From: Streptomyces netropsis
GTDB lineage: Bacteria; Actinomycetota; Actinomycetes; Streptomycetales; Streptomycetaceae
Length of the DNA stretch: 64,000 nucleotides
Assembly: GCF_014203545.1 (NCBI RefSeq)
Contig: NZ_JACHJG010000001.1
Span: forward strand, 124,001 to 188,000
Reading direction: 5' to 3'
The position numbers and the translations under genes are program-made. Under the pieces are notes generated by a model. The model saw only the letters and a list, made by a program, of their open reading frames with translations, was not told where the DNA came from and searched no databases. Of the stretch, positions 52,439 to 62,241 are shown in pieces. Every line of letters starts with the position of its first letter. Position 1 is the first letter of the stretch.

Positions 52439-54685
52439 GCGCCGCAGGCGCAGACTGTTCGTCACCACGAACACCGACGAGAAGGCCATCGCCGCTCCCG
52501 CGATCATCGGGTTCAGCAGTCCGGCCGCGGCCAGCGGCAGCGCGGCGACGTTGTAGCCGAAGGCCCAGAAGAGGTTGCCCTTGATGGTCGCGAGCGTCCG
52601 GCGCGCGAGCCGGATCGCGTCCGCGGCCACCCGCAGATCGCCCCGGACGAGCGTGAGGTCGCCCGCCTCGATGGCGGCATCCGTGCCCGTCCCCATCGCC
52701 AGGCCCAGATCGGCCGCGGCCAGGGCCGCCGCGTCGTTGACGCCGTCGCCCACCATCGCGACCGTACGGCCCTCGGCCTGGAGCCGCCGGACGACGTCGA
52801 CCTTGTCCTGCGGCATGACCTCGGCGATCACCTCGTCGATGCCGACCTCGGCCGCCACAGCCTCGGCGACCGCCGTGTTGTCGCCCGTCAGCAGCACCGG
52901 CGTCAGCCCCAGTGCCCGCAGCTCCGCCACGGCCCGGGCGCTCGTGGCCTTGACCGTGTCCGCGACGGCCAGGACACCGCGTGCCCGCCCGTCCCAGGCG
53001 ACCAGCACCGCCGTGCGGCCCGCCGTCCGTGCCCCGGACACCGCCCGCGCCAGCTCGGCGGGCAGCTCGATCCCCTGCCGGGCGAGCAGCGGCTCACGGC
53101 CGACCAGCACCTCGCGGCCGTCGACGACGCCCCGCACACCGAGACCCGCCACGTTCTCGAACCGCTCCGGTGTCGGCAGCGGGCCGAGCCGCCCGGCGGC
53201 GGCCTGCGCCACCGCCCGCGCGATCGGGTGCTCGGAGGCGTGCTCCAGCGCCCCGGCGTACCGGAGCAGCTCGCCTTCGTCCACGCCGGGTGCCGCGACC
53301 ATGTCGTGCAGACCCATGCGGCCGGTGGTGACCGTGCCGGTCTTGTCCAGGACGACCGTGTCGACGCGGCGGGTGGACTCCAGCACCTCCGGCCCCTTGA
53401 TGAGGATGCCGAGCTGCGCGCCCCGGCCGGTGCCGACCATCAGGGCCGTCGGGGTGGCGAGGCCCAGGGCGCAGGGGCAGGCGATGATCAGTACGGCCAC
53501 GGCGGCGGTGAAGGCCGCGGTGGCGTCGGAGCCGGCCAGCAGCCAGCCGGCCAGCGTGCCGAGCGCGATCAGCAGCACGACGGGGACGAAGACGCCGGAG
53601 ACGCGGTCGGCGAGGCGCTGCACCTCTGCCTTCCCGTTCTGAGCGTCCTCGACGAGCTTCGCCATCCGTGCCAGCTGGGTGTCCGAGCCGACCCGGACGG
53701 CCTCGACGACGAGGCGCCCGGAGGTGTTCACGGTCGCGCCGGTGACCGGGTCGCCGACGGTGACCTCCACGGGCACGGACTCGCCGGTGAGCATCGAGAC
53801 GTCGACCGCCGAGGCGCCCTCGGTGACCGTGCCGTCGGTGGCGACCGTCTCCCCGGGCCGTACGACGAACCGGTCGCCGACCGCCAGCCGTGAGACGGGC
53901 ACCCGCTGCTCGCGCCCGTCGCGCAGCACGCTCACGTCCTTGGCGCCCAGCTCCAGCAGCGCCCGCAGCGCGGCCCCCGCCTTCCGCTTGGAGCGCGCCT
54001 CCAGGAAGCGCCCGGCGAGGATGAACGTGGTCACCCCGGCCGCCGCCTCCAGATAGATCGCCGACGAGCCGTCCGTCCGCGAGACGGTGAGGTCGAAGCC
54101 GTGCCGCATGCCCGGCATGCCCGCCGTACCGAGGAACAGCGCCCACAGCGACCAGCCGAAGGCGGCCAGGGTGCCGATCGAGACGAGGGTGTCCATGGTG
54201 GCCGTGCCGTGCCGGGCGTTGGTCCAGGCCGCCCGGTGGAAGGGCAGCCCGCCCCAGACCACGACGGGGGCGGCCAGCGTCAGCGACAGCCACTGCCACT
54301 TGTCGAACTGGAGCGCCGGGACCATCGCCATCAGCACGACGGGGACGGACAGCGCCAGCGAGACGGCCAGCCGCTGCCGCGCCCCGCCCGCCTCCCCGCC
54401 GCCGTCACCGTGATCCGCTTCCGCGGCCTCCGGCTCCGGCGGGCGGGGCACCTCGGCGGTGTAGCCCGTCTTCTCGACGGTCGCGATGAGGTCGGCGACC
54501 TCCACCCCGGGGCCGAAGGCGACGCGCGCCCGCTCCGTGGCGAAGTTGACGGTGGCCTCGACGCCGTCCATCCGGTTGAGCTTCTTCTCCACGCGGGCGG
54601 CACACGACGCGCAGGTCATGCCGCCGACGGCGAGTTCCACTTCGGCGGTGGGCGGTGTCGTCCGGGTGGGGGTCGTGCTGGTCAT
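52430..54685 (-). CDS. copA: copper-translocating P1B-type ATPase
   Basis: Exports Cu(I) across the membrane, 751 aa. The N-terminal heavy-metal domain has [20 protein letters not shown]. Membrane helices follow, then the actuator loop [14 protein letters not shown], the metal-binding CPC in [20 protein letters not shown], phosphorylation site [11 protein letters not shown], the SEHP motif in [12 protein letters not shown] and the hinge [20 protein letters not shown]. It lies 38 bp after copZ on the same strand, so chaperone and pump form one operon, probably under the CsoR-type box upstream of copZ. Confidence 0.95.
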   Translation of the reverse strand: MTSTTPTRTTPPTAEVELAVGGMTCASCAARVEKKLNRMDGVEATVNFATERARVAFGPGVEVADLIATVEKTGYTAEVPRPPEPEAAEADHGDGGGEAGGARQRLAVSLALSVPVVLMAMVPALQFDKWQWLSLTLAAPVVVWGGLPFHRAAWTNARHGTATMDTLVSIGTLAAFGWSLWALFLGTAGMPGMRHGFDLTVSRTDGSSAIYLEAAAGVTTFILAGRFLEARSKRKAGAALRALLELGAKDVSVLRDGREQRVPVSRLAVGDRFVVRPGETVATDGTVTEGASAVDVSMLTGESVPVEVTVGDPVTGATVNTSGRLVVEAVRVGSDTQLARMAKLVEDAQNGKAEVQRLADRVSGVFVPVVLLIALGTLAGWLLAGSDATAAFTAAVAVLIIACPCALGLATPTALMVGTGRGAQLGILIKGPEVLESTRRVDTVVLDKTGTVTTGRMGLHDMVAAPGVDEGELLRYAGALEHASEHPIARAVAQAAAGRLGPLPTPERFENVAGLGVRGVVDGREVLVGREPLLARQGIELPAELARAVSGARTAGRTAVLVAWDGRARGVLAVADTVKATSARAVAELRALGLTPVLLTGDNTAVAEAVAAEVGIDEVIAEVMPQDKVDVVRRLQAEGRTVAMVGDGVNDAAALAAADLGLAMGTGTDAAIEAGDLTLVRGDLRVAADAIRLARRTLATIKGNLFWAFGYNVAALPLAAAGLLNPMIAGAAMAFSSVFVVTNSLRLRRFT

Positions 54686-54723
54686 CGCGTCGCTCCTCGC
54701 GGGCGGGCGGGGGTGGGGGCGGG

Positions 54724-54957
54724 TCAGACGCGGCCGGTCAGTTCGTAACCGGCCTCGTCGACGGCGGCGCGGACGGCCTCGTCGTCCAGCGGGGCGGTGG
54801 CGGTGACGGTGACCTGGCCGGTGGCGGCGACGGCCTGCACCGAGGTGACGCCCGGGAGCGCGGTGAGTTCGCTGGTCACCGCGGACTCGCAGTGGCCGCA
54901 GGTCATGCCGGTGACGCGGTAGACGGTGGTGGAGGCGGTGTTCGTCCCGGAGGTCAT
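54724..54957 (-). CDS. copZ: copper chaperone (CopZ-like heavy-metal-associated protein)
   Basis: 77-aa HMA-domain protein that carries Cu(I) to Cop[21 protein letters not shown] contains the two binding cysteines (CGHC), and the fold ends [26 protein letters not shown] leader provides the ribosome site. It is the first gene of the copZ-copA operon. Confidence 0.93.
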   Translation of the reverse strand: MTSGTNTASTTVYRVTGMTCGHCESAVTSELTALPGVTSVQAVAATGQVTVTATAPLDDEAVRAAVDEAGYELTGRV

Positions 54958-55005
54958 GGTGGTGCTCCTCGGTAGATTTCGATCAACTCGACAGCGTCAA
55001 CACCT

Positions 55006-55020
55006 TACCCCCTAGGGGTA
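55006..55020. promoter_or_regulatory. CsoR-type copper operator
   Basis: TACCCCCTAGGGGTA fits the TACCC-N5-GGGTA arrangement known for CsoR repressor sites. It lies 49 bp upstream of the copZ ATG; TTGACG (54995-55000, minus strand) between them could be the -35. The csoR gene itself is not in this window. Confidence 0.8.
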
Positions 55021-55166
55021 TTCCTTCGGGTGGGGGTCAGGGGTTTTTCCGCCCGGCCGCACGCCTGCCCGTACGCCTGCCCGCGCCCCGACGGGAACGG
55101 GCCCCAGGTCGAGGGGGAGCTCGACCTGGGGCCCGGCTGGTGGGGCGGGGGCGGGGGCGGGGAGGT

Positions 55167-55373
55167 TCAGTCCGTCGATCCGCGACGGGAGCGGTTGCCG
55201 GGCCGCCGGGCGACCCAGGCGCGGATGGTGTCCGCGAACCAGTAGGGCTTGCCGCCCTCGGTGAGGTCGGGCGCGGGGAGCAGTCCGTGCTTGCGGTAGG
55301 ACCGCACGGTGTCGGTCTGCACTCCGATGTGCGCTGCGATTTCCTTGTAGGACCAGAGCCGACGGTCGGTCAT
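55167..55373 (-). CDS. small MerR/excisionase-type helix-turn-helix protein, 68 aa
   Basis: A winged-helix DNA-binding domain only: LWSYKEIAAHIGVQTDTVRS followed by YRKHGLLPAPDLTEGGKPYW and FADTIRAWVARRPG. It has no effector domain, so it may be an AlpA-like or accessory regulator. GGAGAGG upstream of the ATG is a good ribosome site. It is upstream of the copper genes on the same strand but separated from them by the CsoR-type box, so a direct link is unlikely. Confidence 0.82.
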   Translation of the reverse strand: MTDRRLWSYKEIAAHIGVQTDTVRSYRKHGLLPAPDLTEGGKPYWFADTIRAWVARRPGNRSRRGSTD

Positions 55374-55621
55374 CTGTCGCGCCTCTCCGCTGCGCCGCAG
55401 CCACGGAGGGGGGATCCGTCGGGAAGCTGCGGCACGGCCGTTCTTGATCACTGAGCCTGCCCCCAATGAACGACGCAGAGTGACCGGGCGAGCGGGGCTG
55501 TCGAACGCCTGTGACGGAAGGGCCATGTAAGCGTGACCACTGTGACGTGAAGGTGACACGGAGTCAGTCACGTTCTGGGGTAAGCATGATCAGGGAAACG
55601 GCCGGGGGGCGAAGGGGATGA

Positions 55622-56659
55622 TCAGAGGGCAGGGACCCCCGCCCGCTCGGCCACCTCCGCCGGCCGCACGGGCCGGCCCTCCCGCCGGGACAGCTCACAC
55701 GCCTCCGCGACGACCAGCGCACGCAGCCCCTCCCACCCGGAACAGGGGTTGGGCACCTCGCCGCGCGCGGCCCGCACGAAGGCGGCCAGCTCGGCGCGGT
55801 ACGCGCCGTCGAACCGCTCCAGAAAGCCGCTCCACGGTCGTACGGGCGCCCCCGGCCCGCCCGGCTCGGCCGAGGTCATGGGCGTACGGTCGTCCAGCCC
55901 GACCACCCATTGGTCGCGCTCGCCGGACAGCTCCGTCCGCACGTCGTACCCCGCGCCGTTGTACCGGGTGGCGGTCGCGGTGACGAGCGTGTCGTCGTCC
56001 AGGGTGAGCAGGACGGCCGCGGTGTCCACGTCACCGGCCTCGCGGAAGCACGCCGCACCGCCGTCCGTGCCCCGGGCGTAGACCTCTGCCACCTCACGGC
56101 CCGTCAGCCAGCGGACGGCGTCGAAGTCGTGGACCAGGCAGTCGCGGATCAGCCCGCCGGACAGCGGCAGGAACTCCGCCGGTGGCGGCGCCGCGTCCGA
56201 GGTGACGGCCCGGATGGTGTGCACCCGGCCCAGCCGCCCCGCCCGCAACGCCTCCCGAGCGGCCCGGAACCCGGCGTCGAAGCGCCGCTGGAACCCCATC
56301 TGCAACAGCGTCCCCGCCGACTCGACCTCGCGCAGCGCGCGGACCGTGCGGCCCAGATCGAGCGCGACCGGTTTCTCGCAGAAGGTGGGCAGCCGGTTGC
56401 GGGCCGCTTCGGTGATCAGGTCGGCGTGCGCGGCCGTCGCGGCGGTGATCACCACGGCCTCCACCTGTGCGAATGCTTCTGCCGCTGACATGACCGAAGT
56501 CGCCGGGACCGCCGCCTCGGCGCCCAGCCGCTCGGCGAGCGCGGCGGCCCGCGCCGGGTCGGCGTCGGCGATGACGAGGCCGTCGACGCCGTCGGTGTGC
56601 GCGAGGGCGGTGGCGTGGAACGTGCCGATGCGGCCTGCGCCCAGGAGTCCGATCCGCAT
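55622..56659 (-). CDS. inositol 2-dehydrogenase-like oxidoreductase (IolG paralog 1)
   Basis: Gfo/Idh/MocA family, 345 aa, probably oxidising myo-inositol or another inositol isomer with NAD. The Rossmann loop is MRIGLLGAGRIGTFHATALA, the EKP motif is PTFCEKPVALDLGRTV, and the substrate-side motif SGGLIRDCLVHDFDAVRWLT contains the conserved Asp-x3-His. GGAGGCACCCC precedes the ATG. It follows a second dehydrogenase on the same strand, 246 bp downstream of it. Confidence 0.88.
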   Translation of the reverse strand: MRIGLLGAGRIGTFHATALAHTDGVDGLVIADADPARAAALAERLGAEAAVPATSVMSAAEAFAQVEAVVITAATAAHADLITEAARNRLPTFCEKPVALDLGRTVRALREVESAGTLLQMGFQRRFDAGFRAAREALRAGRLGRVHTIRAVTSDAAPPPAEFLPLSGGLIRDCLVHDFDAVRWLTGREVAEVYARGTDGGAACFREAGDVDTAAVLLTLDDDTLVTATATRYNGAGYDVRTELSGERDQWVVGLDDRTPMTSAEPGGPGAPVRPWSGFLERFDGAYRAELAAFVRAARGEVPNPCSGWEGLRALVVAEACELSRREGRPVRPAEVAERAGVPAL

Positions 56660-56905
56660 GTGGGGTGCCTCCGTTTTGTCTGTGGCGGTCCGGGGCCCCG
56701 TGCGGCGCCGTTTCGCCTGCGGCGGGCTGTGGGGGTTCGGGCCGTCGCGCCGCCGCGCGTTCGGTGGGGGCGGGCCCGGGACGCTCCGGTGGGTTGCGGG
56801 GCTGCGTCGCTTTACGCCCCGCAACCCACCTGCGCGCCCCGGGCCCTCAGGTCCGTGGGGCCCGCGGCGCCTCCGCCCCGTTGGGGGGGGGAGGAAACGT
56901 GCACC

Positions 56906-57925
56906 TCAGCGGTACATGACCGGCCGCTCCGGCAGTTCCACCGCCACACGCGTCCCCGCGGTTTGCGCTCGTACGCCCGCTTCGCAGACGACCGCGGCCG
57001 CATAGCCGTCCCAGACGCTGGGGCCCTCGACCAGGCCGCGCCGGGTGGCGTCGACCCAGTGGCGGACCTCGCGGTCGTACGCGTCCTCGAAGCGCTGCCG
57101 GAAGTCGGGCGCGATCTCCCCGCCCCACCGCCCCGCGGCGTTCACGGTCAGGCCGTGCGCGTCACCGATCAGCGCCGTGCCGCGCTCGCCGACCGCCTCG
57201 CAGCGCACCTGGTAGCCGAAGCCGCAGTTGACGAAGATCTCGACGTCGACGACCGCGCCGCCCGAGGTCTCGAAGAGGACGAACTGAGGGTCGCTCAGCG
57301 CTCCGGGCGCCGCCGACGAGGGGGTGGGTTTGAGGACGGTGACGGCGGTGATCTCCTGGTCGAGGAGCCAGCGCGTGGCGTCGATCTCGTGCACGACCGA
57401 GTCGTTGATCATCATCTGTTCGGTGAACCCGGGCGGCGTGGACGTGTTGCGGTGGCGGCAGTGCAGCATCAGCGTCCGGCCGAAGTCGCCCGCGTCCAGC
57501 AGCGACTTCAGTCGCATGTACTCCGCGTCGTAGCGGCGCATGAAGCCCACCTGCACCCGCCGGTGGCCCAGCCGGGTCTCCGCCTCCAGGACGCGCAGCG
57601 CGGACGCGGCGTCCGGGGTGAGCGGCTTCTCGCACAGCACCGGCAGGTCGCGGTCGAGCGCCTCGAGCAGTGCGGCCTCGTGGGCCGGGCCGGGCGAGGC
57701 GATGAGGACGGCGTCCACGTCGGCGGCGGCCATGGCGGCGGCCGGGTCCGTGTAGGCGGTGGCGCCGTCGAGGCGGCCCGCGATCGCTTCGGCGCGGTCG
57801 CCGTCGATGTCCACGACGGCGGCGACGTGGGCCCCGCCGACGACCTCGTCGAGCCGCCGGACGTGGTCCGCGCCCATCCTGCCCGTACCGATCACGGCTA
57901 CGCCGAGTGTTCCTCGCTGCGTCAT
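56906..57925 (-). CDS. iolG: inositol 2-dehydrogenase (IolG-like, paralog 2)
   Basis: Gfo/Idh/MocA family, 339 aa. The nucleotide loop is [17 protein letters not shown], the EKP motif [13 protein letters not shown], and the substrate site [20 protein letters not shown] with Asp-x3-His. [18 protein letters not shown] is as in many IolG enzymes. Expected reaction is myo-inositol to scyllo-inosose with NAD. It lies 119 bp after the IolE-like gene with a partial palindromic element between them. Confidence 0.88.
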   Translation of the reverse strand: MTQRGTLGVAVIGTGRMGADHVRRLDEVVGGAHVAAVVDIDGDRAEAIAGRLDGATAYTDPAAAMAAADVDAVLIASPGPAHEAALLEALDRDLPVLCEKPLTPDAASALRVLEAETRLGHRRVQVGFMRRYDAEYMRLKSLLDAGDFGRTLMLHCRHRNTSTPPGFTEQMMINDSVVHEIDATRWLLDQEITAVTVLKPTPSSAAPGALSDPQFVLFETSGGAVVDVEIFVNCGFGYQVRCEAVGERGTALIGDAHGLTVNAAGRWGGEIAPDFRQRFEDAYDREVRHWVDATRRGLVEGPSVWDGYAAAVVCEAGVRAQTAGTRVAVELPERPVMYR

Positions 57926-57975
57926 GGCTTCCCTCGTTCTCGTTCGACTGCGAGCCGTCCGTACCGCCTGCATGT

Positions 57976-58020
57976 CAGCCCGTCCGGCGATTGAGGACAC
58001 CGCCGCGCAGCGGAGGTGCA
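57976..58020 (-). repeat. palindromic intergenic element, copy E (half copy)
   Basis: Only the right half of the copy A orientation remains: CAGCCCGTCCGGCGATTGAG, then GACACCGCCGCGCAGCGGAG. Its complementary arm is missing. It ends 25 bp before the stop codon of the IolE-like gene. Confidence 0.75.
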
Positions 58021-58044
58021 CTCGCGACGATCCGCCGGCCGGGC

Positions 58045-58989
58045 CTACGCGCCGCACGAGCGCAGATAGCGGCGGGTGCGCCGGGCGATGGGCAACGGCC
58101 GGTCCGGCGGGCAGGGGTACATGTCCTGTTCGACGATGGCGAAGAGGTCGACGTCGAGCTTGCGGGCAGCGGCCAGGACGGGCTCCAGGGCCGGTACGCC
58201 GCGCGGCGGTTCGCACATCACGCCGCGCCGGACGGCAGGCCCGAAGGGGGTGCCCTCGGCGAGGACGTCCGCGAGGACCACCGGGTCCACCTGCTTGAGG
58301 TGGAGGTAGCCGATCCGCTCGCCGTAGGTCTCGATGAGCTTGACGCTGTCCCCGCCGCAGTAGGCGTAGTGCCCGGTGTCCAGACAGAGGTTCACCAGGT
58401 CGGAGTCGGTGGCGTCGAGGAAGCGCTCGACGTGCGCCTCGGTGTCGATGTGGGTGTCGGCGTGCGGGTGGACGACGATGTCGAGCCCGTAGCGCTCGCG
58501 CACCTCGCGGGCCAGCCGTTCCGTGCCGGTGGTGAGGTGGCGCCACTGCTCGGCGGTCAGTTCGGGGCTCTCGATCAGCTCGGCGGTCTTGTCGTCGCGC
58601 CAGAAGGACGGGATGACGACGAGGTGCCCGGCGCCCGTCGCCCGGGTCAGCTCGGCGACCTGCGCGACGTGCGCCCAGGTGGAGTCCCAGGTGTCCGGGC
58701 CGCGGTGCAGGGACGTGAACACCGTGCCGGCGGAGACGGTCAGACCACGCCGTTCCGTCTCGTCGCGCAGCCGGGCGGGGTCGGTGGGGAGGTAGCCGTA
58801 CGGGCCGAGTTCGATCCACGCGTAGCCCGCCTCGGCGACCTCGTCGAGGAAGCGCTGCCAGGGGACCTGCTGCGGGTCGTCGGGGAACCAGACGCCCCAC
58901 GAATCCGGTGCGGAGCCGACCCGGATCCGGCCGGGGGAGCTCGGGGCGGGGGAACCGGAGGGGGGAGAAGGGGAGTGGGCGGCGGGCAT
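58045..58989 (-). CDS. inosose dehydratase-like sugar isomerase (IolE-like)
   Basis: TIM-barrel protein of 314 aa. The N-terminal part reads [20 protein letters not shown], the pattern of IolE-type 2-keto-myo-inositol dehydratases. Metal-site segments are [44 protein letters not shown] and [12 protein letters not shown]. The first 20 residues are Ser/Pro-rich. It is divergent from iolC with twin operator-like sites between. With no other candidate nearby it is the likely dehydratase of the inositol pathway. Confidence 0.87.
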   Translation of the reverse strand: MPAAHSPSPPSGSPAPSSPGRIRVGSAPDSWGVWFPDDPQQVPWQRFLDEVAEAGYAWIELGPYGYLPTDPARLRDETERRGLTVSAGTVFTSLHRGPDTWDSTWAHVAQVAELTRATGAGHLVVIPSFWRDDKTAELIESPELTAEQWRHLTTGTERLAREVRERYGLDIVVHPHADTHIDTEAHVERFLDATDSDLVNLCLDTGHYAYCGGDSVKLIETYGERIGYLHLKQVDPVVLADVLAEGTPFGPAVRRGVMCEPPRGVPALEPVLAAARKLDVDLFAIVEQDMYPCPPDRPLPIARRTRRYLRSCGA

Positions 58990-59108
58990 GCGGCGGCTCT
59001 CCTCTCGCCGGTCGGCGGTGACCGGTCAAGGGCTGGTTCTCCCGTGCCGAAGGGCAGGGGTGGGGTTGCCGGTAGCTTCCCTGCCGGGTAGATGGGTGTC
59101 AAGGCTTC

Positions 59109-59166
59109 GTCCGGACATATGGACGTACAGTCAATGCCCCTTCGGGGGACGTCCATATGTAAGGAC
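59109..59166. promoter_or_regulatory. twin GTCC-N8-GGAC operator-like sites in the iol divergent region
   Basis: Site 1 (59109-59124) is GTCCGGACATATGGAC and site 2 (59151-59166) is GTCCATATGTAAGGAC, 42 bp (four helical turns) apart. Overlapping them is a perfect inverted repeat with 12-bp arms, ACATATGGACGT (59115-59126) and its complement (59149-59160). Site 2 ends 6 bp before the -35 of the iolC promoter. Confidence 0.75.
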
Positions 59167-59172
59167 AAATCC

Positions 59173-59202
59173 TTGACAGGGTCCCGTGCGCCCGGCTAGA
59201 CC
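59173..59202 (+). promoter_or_regulatory. iolC promoter
   Basis: A consensus -35 TTGACA (59173-59178), an 18-bp spacer and TAGACC (59197-59202) as the -10, 44 bp before the iolC ATG. This is a vegetative-type promoter placed directly next to the operator pair. Confidence 0.7.
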
Positions 59203-59246
59203 TGACCGGAGCCGACCGGACCGGATCCGCCGGCGGAAGGACGGAG

Positions 59247-60275
59247 ATGGCAGACATGAGCGAACCGGCCGGGCCGGCCGTGCCGTACGAGCCGGTCGAA
59301 CCGTACGACCTGCTCACGATGGGCCGCGTCGGGGTCGACCTCTATCCGCTCGAGACCGGTGTGCCGCTGGCACGGGTGGAGACGTTCGGGCGGTTCCTGG
59401 GCGGCTCGCCCGCCAACGTCGCGGTCGCCGCCGCCCGGCTGGGACGGCGCACGGCCCTCGTCAGCCGTACGGGCGCGGACCCGTTCGGCGAGTACGTCCA
59501 CCGGGCGCTGCGCGAATTCGGCGTGGACGACCGGCTGGTCCTGACCACCCCCGAATACCCCACCCCGCTCACCTTCTGCGAGATCTTCCCGCCCGACGAC
59601 TTCCCGCTCTACTTCTACCGACGGCCCAAGGCACCGGACATGGAGCTGCGCGCCGACGAGCTCGACCTCGCCGCGGTGTGCGAGGCCCGGATCTTCTGGA
59701 TGACCGGCACCGGTCTCTCCGAGGAGCCGAGCCGCACCGCCACGCTCGCCGCCCTGGAGGCCCGCACGGCCGCGAGGACCGGGGGCGTCACCGTCTTCGA
59801 CCTCGACTGGCGGCCGATGTTCTGGGCCGATCCGGAAAGGGCCCGTCCCTGGTACGCCAAGGCGCTGGCCCACGCGACCGTGGCCGTCGGCAACCTCGAC
59901 GAGTGCGAGATCGCCACCGGCGTCCGCGAACCGGCCGACTGCGCCCGGGCCCTGCTGGCCGCAGGGGTCGAACTCGCCGTCGTCAAACAGGGCCCCAAGG
60001 GCGTGCTCGCCGCACACCGCGACGGCACCGTCGCCGAGGTGCCGCCGGTGGCGGTCGAGGTCGTCAACGGACTCGGCGCGGGTGACGCGTTCGGCGGCGC
60101 CCTGTGCCACGGGCTGCTCGCCGGCTGGGACCTCGAACGCGTGATCCGCTACGCCAACGCCGCCGGGGCGCTGGTCGCCTCCCGGCTCTCCTGCTCGGCC
60201 GCGATGCCGACCCCGGCCGAGATCGACGAACTCCTGGCCCGCTCGTGCATCCGCCCGCGCCCGTCCGGCCATTGA
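59247..60275 (+). CDS. iolC: 5-dehydro-2-deoxygluconokinase (IolC)
   Basis: PfkB-family kinase of 342 aa that phosphorylates 2-deoxy-5-keto-gluconate in inositol catabolism. The N-terminal substrate region is LLTMGRVGVDLYPLETGVPL with FGRFLGGSPANVAVAAARLG; EIFPPDDFPLYFYRRPKAPD is typical of IolC; the catalytic motif is VNGLGAGDAFGGALCHGLLA. GGAAGG precedes the ATG by seven bases; an in-frame ATG four codons later is possible. It is the first gene of the rightward iol operon. Confidence 0.93.
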   Translation: MADMSEPAGPAVPYEPVEPYDLLTMGRVGVDLYPLETGVPLARVETFGRFLGGSPANVAVAAARLGRRTALVSRTGADPFGEYVHRALREFGVDDRLVLTTPEYPTPLTFCEIFPPDDFPLYFYRRPKAPDMELRADELDLAAVCEARIFWMTGTGLSEEPSRTATLAALEARTAARTGGVTVFDLDWRPMFWADPERARPWYAKALAHATVAVGNLDECEIATGVREPADCARALLAAGVELAVVKQGPKGVLAAHRDGTVAEVPPVAVEVVNGLGAGDAFGGALCHGLLAGWDLERVIRYANAAGALVASRLSCSAAMPTPAEIDELLARSCIRPRPSGH

Positions 60276-60320
60276 TCCACGTCCCCGCCCAGGACCCCCG
60301 CCAGTGAAAGAGGGCACCTC

Positions 60321-61202
60321 GTGAGCACCATCGGTATCTCCGACCTCGTGAAGGTGCGGAGCAGGCATCCCGAGGCCGTCGCCGAGGCGGCGGCCCGCCG
60401 GGCCCGGCGCCCGCTGGTCGGCGCCAACGGCCGACTCCTGATCATCGCCGCCGACCACACCGCGCGCGGCGTCCTCGCCGTCGGCGACCGCGCCCACGCC
60501 ATGGCCAACCGGGCCGACCTGCTGGAACGGTTGTGCCTCGCGCTCTCCCGCCCCGGCGTGGACGGCGTCCTCGGCACCGCCGACATCCTCGACGACCTGC
60601 TGCTGCTCGGCGCCCTCGAACACAAGGTCGTGGTCGGGTCCATGAACCGCGGCGGTCTCGCCGGCGCGGCCTTCGAGATGGACGACCGCTTCACCGGCCA
60701 CCGCGCCGCCGACCTGGCCGGACTCGGCTTCGACGCGGGCAAGCTGCTGCTGCGCATCGACTACGACGACCACGGCTCGCTGAGCACGATGGTCGCCACT
60801 GCGCGCGCCATCGACGACATGGCAGCCCACCGGTTGCCCGTGTTCGTCGAACCCTTCCTCTCCCGGCGCGTCGCGGGCAAGGTCCACAACGACCTGAGCG
60901 CCGAGGCCGTCACCAAGTCCATCGCCATCGCCTCCGGCCTGGCCGGCACCTCCGCCTACACCTGGCTCAAGGTGCCCGTCACCGACGACGCCGACGACAT
61001 GGCGCGGGTGATGGAGACCTCCACCCTCCCGGCCGTCCTGCTGGGCGGCGACGTGGGCGACGACCAGGACGCGGCGTACGAGAGATGGCGGGCGGCGCTC
61101 CGTCTGCCGACGGTCCAGGGGCTGGTGGTGGGGCGGGCCCTGCTGTATCCCTCCGACGGGGATGTGGCCGGTGCGGTGGATACGGCGGTGGGGTTGCTGT
61201 GA
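60321..61202 (+). CDS. Cgl0159-type (beta/alpha)8 aldolase of the inositol cluster
   Basis: TIM-barrel protein of 293 aa related to class I aldolases such as deoxyribose-phosphate aldolase. RLLIIADHTARGVLAVGDR, HKVVVGSMNRGGLAG, KLLLRIDYDDHGSLSTM and SAYTWLKVPVTDDADDM are conserved, the last with the likely Schiff-base lysine. By position after iolC it could cleave 2-deoxy-5-keto-gluconate-6-phosphate (the IolJ reaction). The GTG has AGAGGG nine bases upstream and lies 45 bp after iolC. Confidence 0.82.
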   Translation: MSTIGISDLVKVRSRHPEAVAEAAARRARRPLVGANGRLLIIAADHTARGVLAVGDRAHAMANRADLLERLCLALSRPGVDGVLGTADILDDLLLLGALEHKVVVGSMNRGGLAGAAFEMDDRFTGHRAADLAGLGFDAGKLLLRIDYDDHGSLSTMVATARAIDDMAAHRLPVFVEPFLSRRVAGKVHNDLSAEAVTKSIAIASGLAGTSAYTWLKVPVTDDADDMARVMETSTLPAVLLGGDVGDDQDAAYERWRAALRLPTVQGLVVGRALLYPSDGDVAGAVDTAVGLL

Positions 61203-61326
61203 CGGGCCGAGAGACCTTCCCCAGCCCCGCCCCTTCCCGTAACCGGGGCTCCGGTCCGGCGACCCCGGACCGGGGTCCGGGGCGGAGCCCCGGTTTCCCT
61301 CACGCGAGCCACGAGACGAGGAGCGC
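61203..61326. repeat. inverted repeat between the aldolase gene and iolB
   Basis: Outer arms AACCGGGGCTCCG (61241-61253) and its complement (61283-61295) enclose further GC pairing. GGACCGGGGTCCGGGGCGGA (within 61267-61291) is the inverse of the sequence starting at 33432. It may attenuate transcription into iolB-iolD. Confidence 0.6.
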
Positions 61327-62241
61327 ATGACCTTCGCTGACCCACACGTACCGGCGGGGACCGCAACCGGTACGGACTACGCCGTGGACATCACCCCCGA
61401 CCGCGCCGACTGGCGCTACTCCTCCCTGCGCACCCTGACGCTGCCCCAAAACGGCAGCCACACCTTCCCCACCGGCGACAGCGAATGGATCGTGCTCCCC
61501 CTCAGCGGCGGCTGCACGGTCGTCATCGACAGCGGCGAGTCCTTCGAACTCCACGGCCGTGACGGAGTGTTCAGCGCCGTCACCGACTTCGCCTACCTGC
61601 CGCGCGACGCGCACGCCACCGTCACCGCCCCGGCCGGAGGCCGGTTCGCGCTCGCCGGGGCGCGCTGCGAGCGCCGGCTGCCCGCCCGTTACGGGCCCGC
61701 CTCCGGCGTGCCCGTCGAGCTGCGCGGCACCGGGAACTGCTCCCGGCAGGTCAACAACTTCGCCGCCGCGGGCGTCTTCGAGTGCGACCGGCTCATCGCC
61801 GTCGAAGTGCTCACCCCCGGCGGCAACTGGTCCTCCTACCCGCCGCACAAGCACGACGAGCACCGCCCCGGCCTGGAGTCGGAGCTGGAGGAGATCTACT
61901 ACTTCGAGATCGCCGGCGACGACACCGGCCTCGGCTACCAGCGGGTGTCGCCGTCGCGGGAGAAGGGGACCGACGTCCTCGCCGAGGTCCGCAGCGGTGA
62001 CGCCGTGCTGATCCCCGACGGCTGGCACGGCCCGTCCATGGCCGCCCCCGGCCACGACATGTACTACCTCAACGTGATGGCCGGGCCGGGCGCCGAGCGG
62101 CAGTGGCTGATCTGCGACCACCCCGACCACGCCTGGATCCGCGGGACCTGGCCCGAGCAGCCCGTGGACCCGCGTCTGCCCCTCTACCCCGCCCCGCAGG
62201 AACCCGCCCCGCAGGAACCCGCCCAGGGAGAAGCCCGATGA
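61327..62241 (+). CDS. iolB: 5-deoxy-glucuronate isomerase (IolB)
   Basis: Bicupin isomerase of the inositol pathway, 304 aa, converting 5-deoxy-glucuronate to 2-deoxy-5-keto-gluconate. The C-terminal cupin metal site is in WSSYPPHKHDEHRPGLESEL followed by EEIYYFEI, and DAVLIPDGWHGPSMAAPGHD carries the last histidine. GAGGAGCGC precedes the ATG. The C-terminus has the duplicated APQEP motif. The stop overlaps the iolD start (ATGA). Confidence 0.94.
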   Translation: MTFADPHVPAGTATGTDYAVDITPDRADWRYSSLRTLTLPQNGSHTFPTGDSEWIVLPLSGGCTVVIDSGESFELHGRDGVFSAVTDFAYLPRDAHATVTAPAGGRFALAGARCERRLPARYGPASGVPVELRGTGNCSRQVNNFAAAGVFECDRLIAVEVLTPGGNWSSYPPHKHDEHRPGLESELEEIYYFEIAGDDTGLGYQRVSPSREKGTDVLAEVRSGDAVLIPDGWHGPSMAAPGHDMYYLNVMAGPGAERQWLICDHPDHAWIRGTWPEQPVDPRLPLYPAPQEPAPQEPAQGEAR

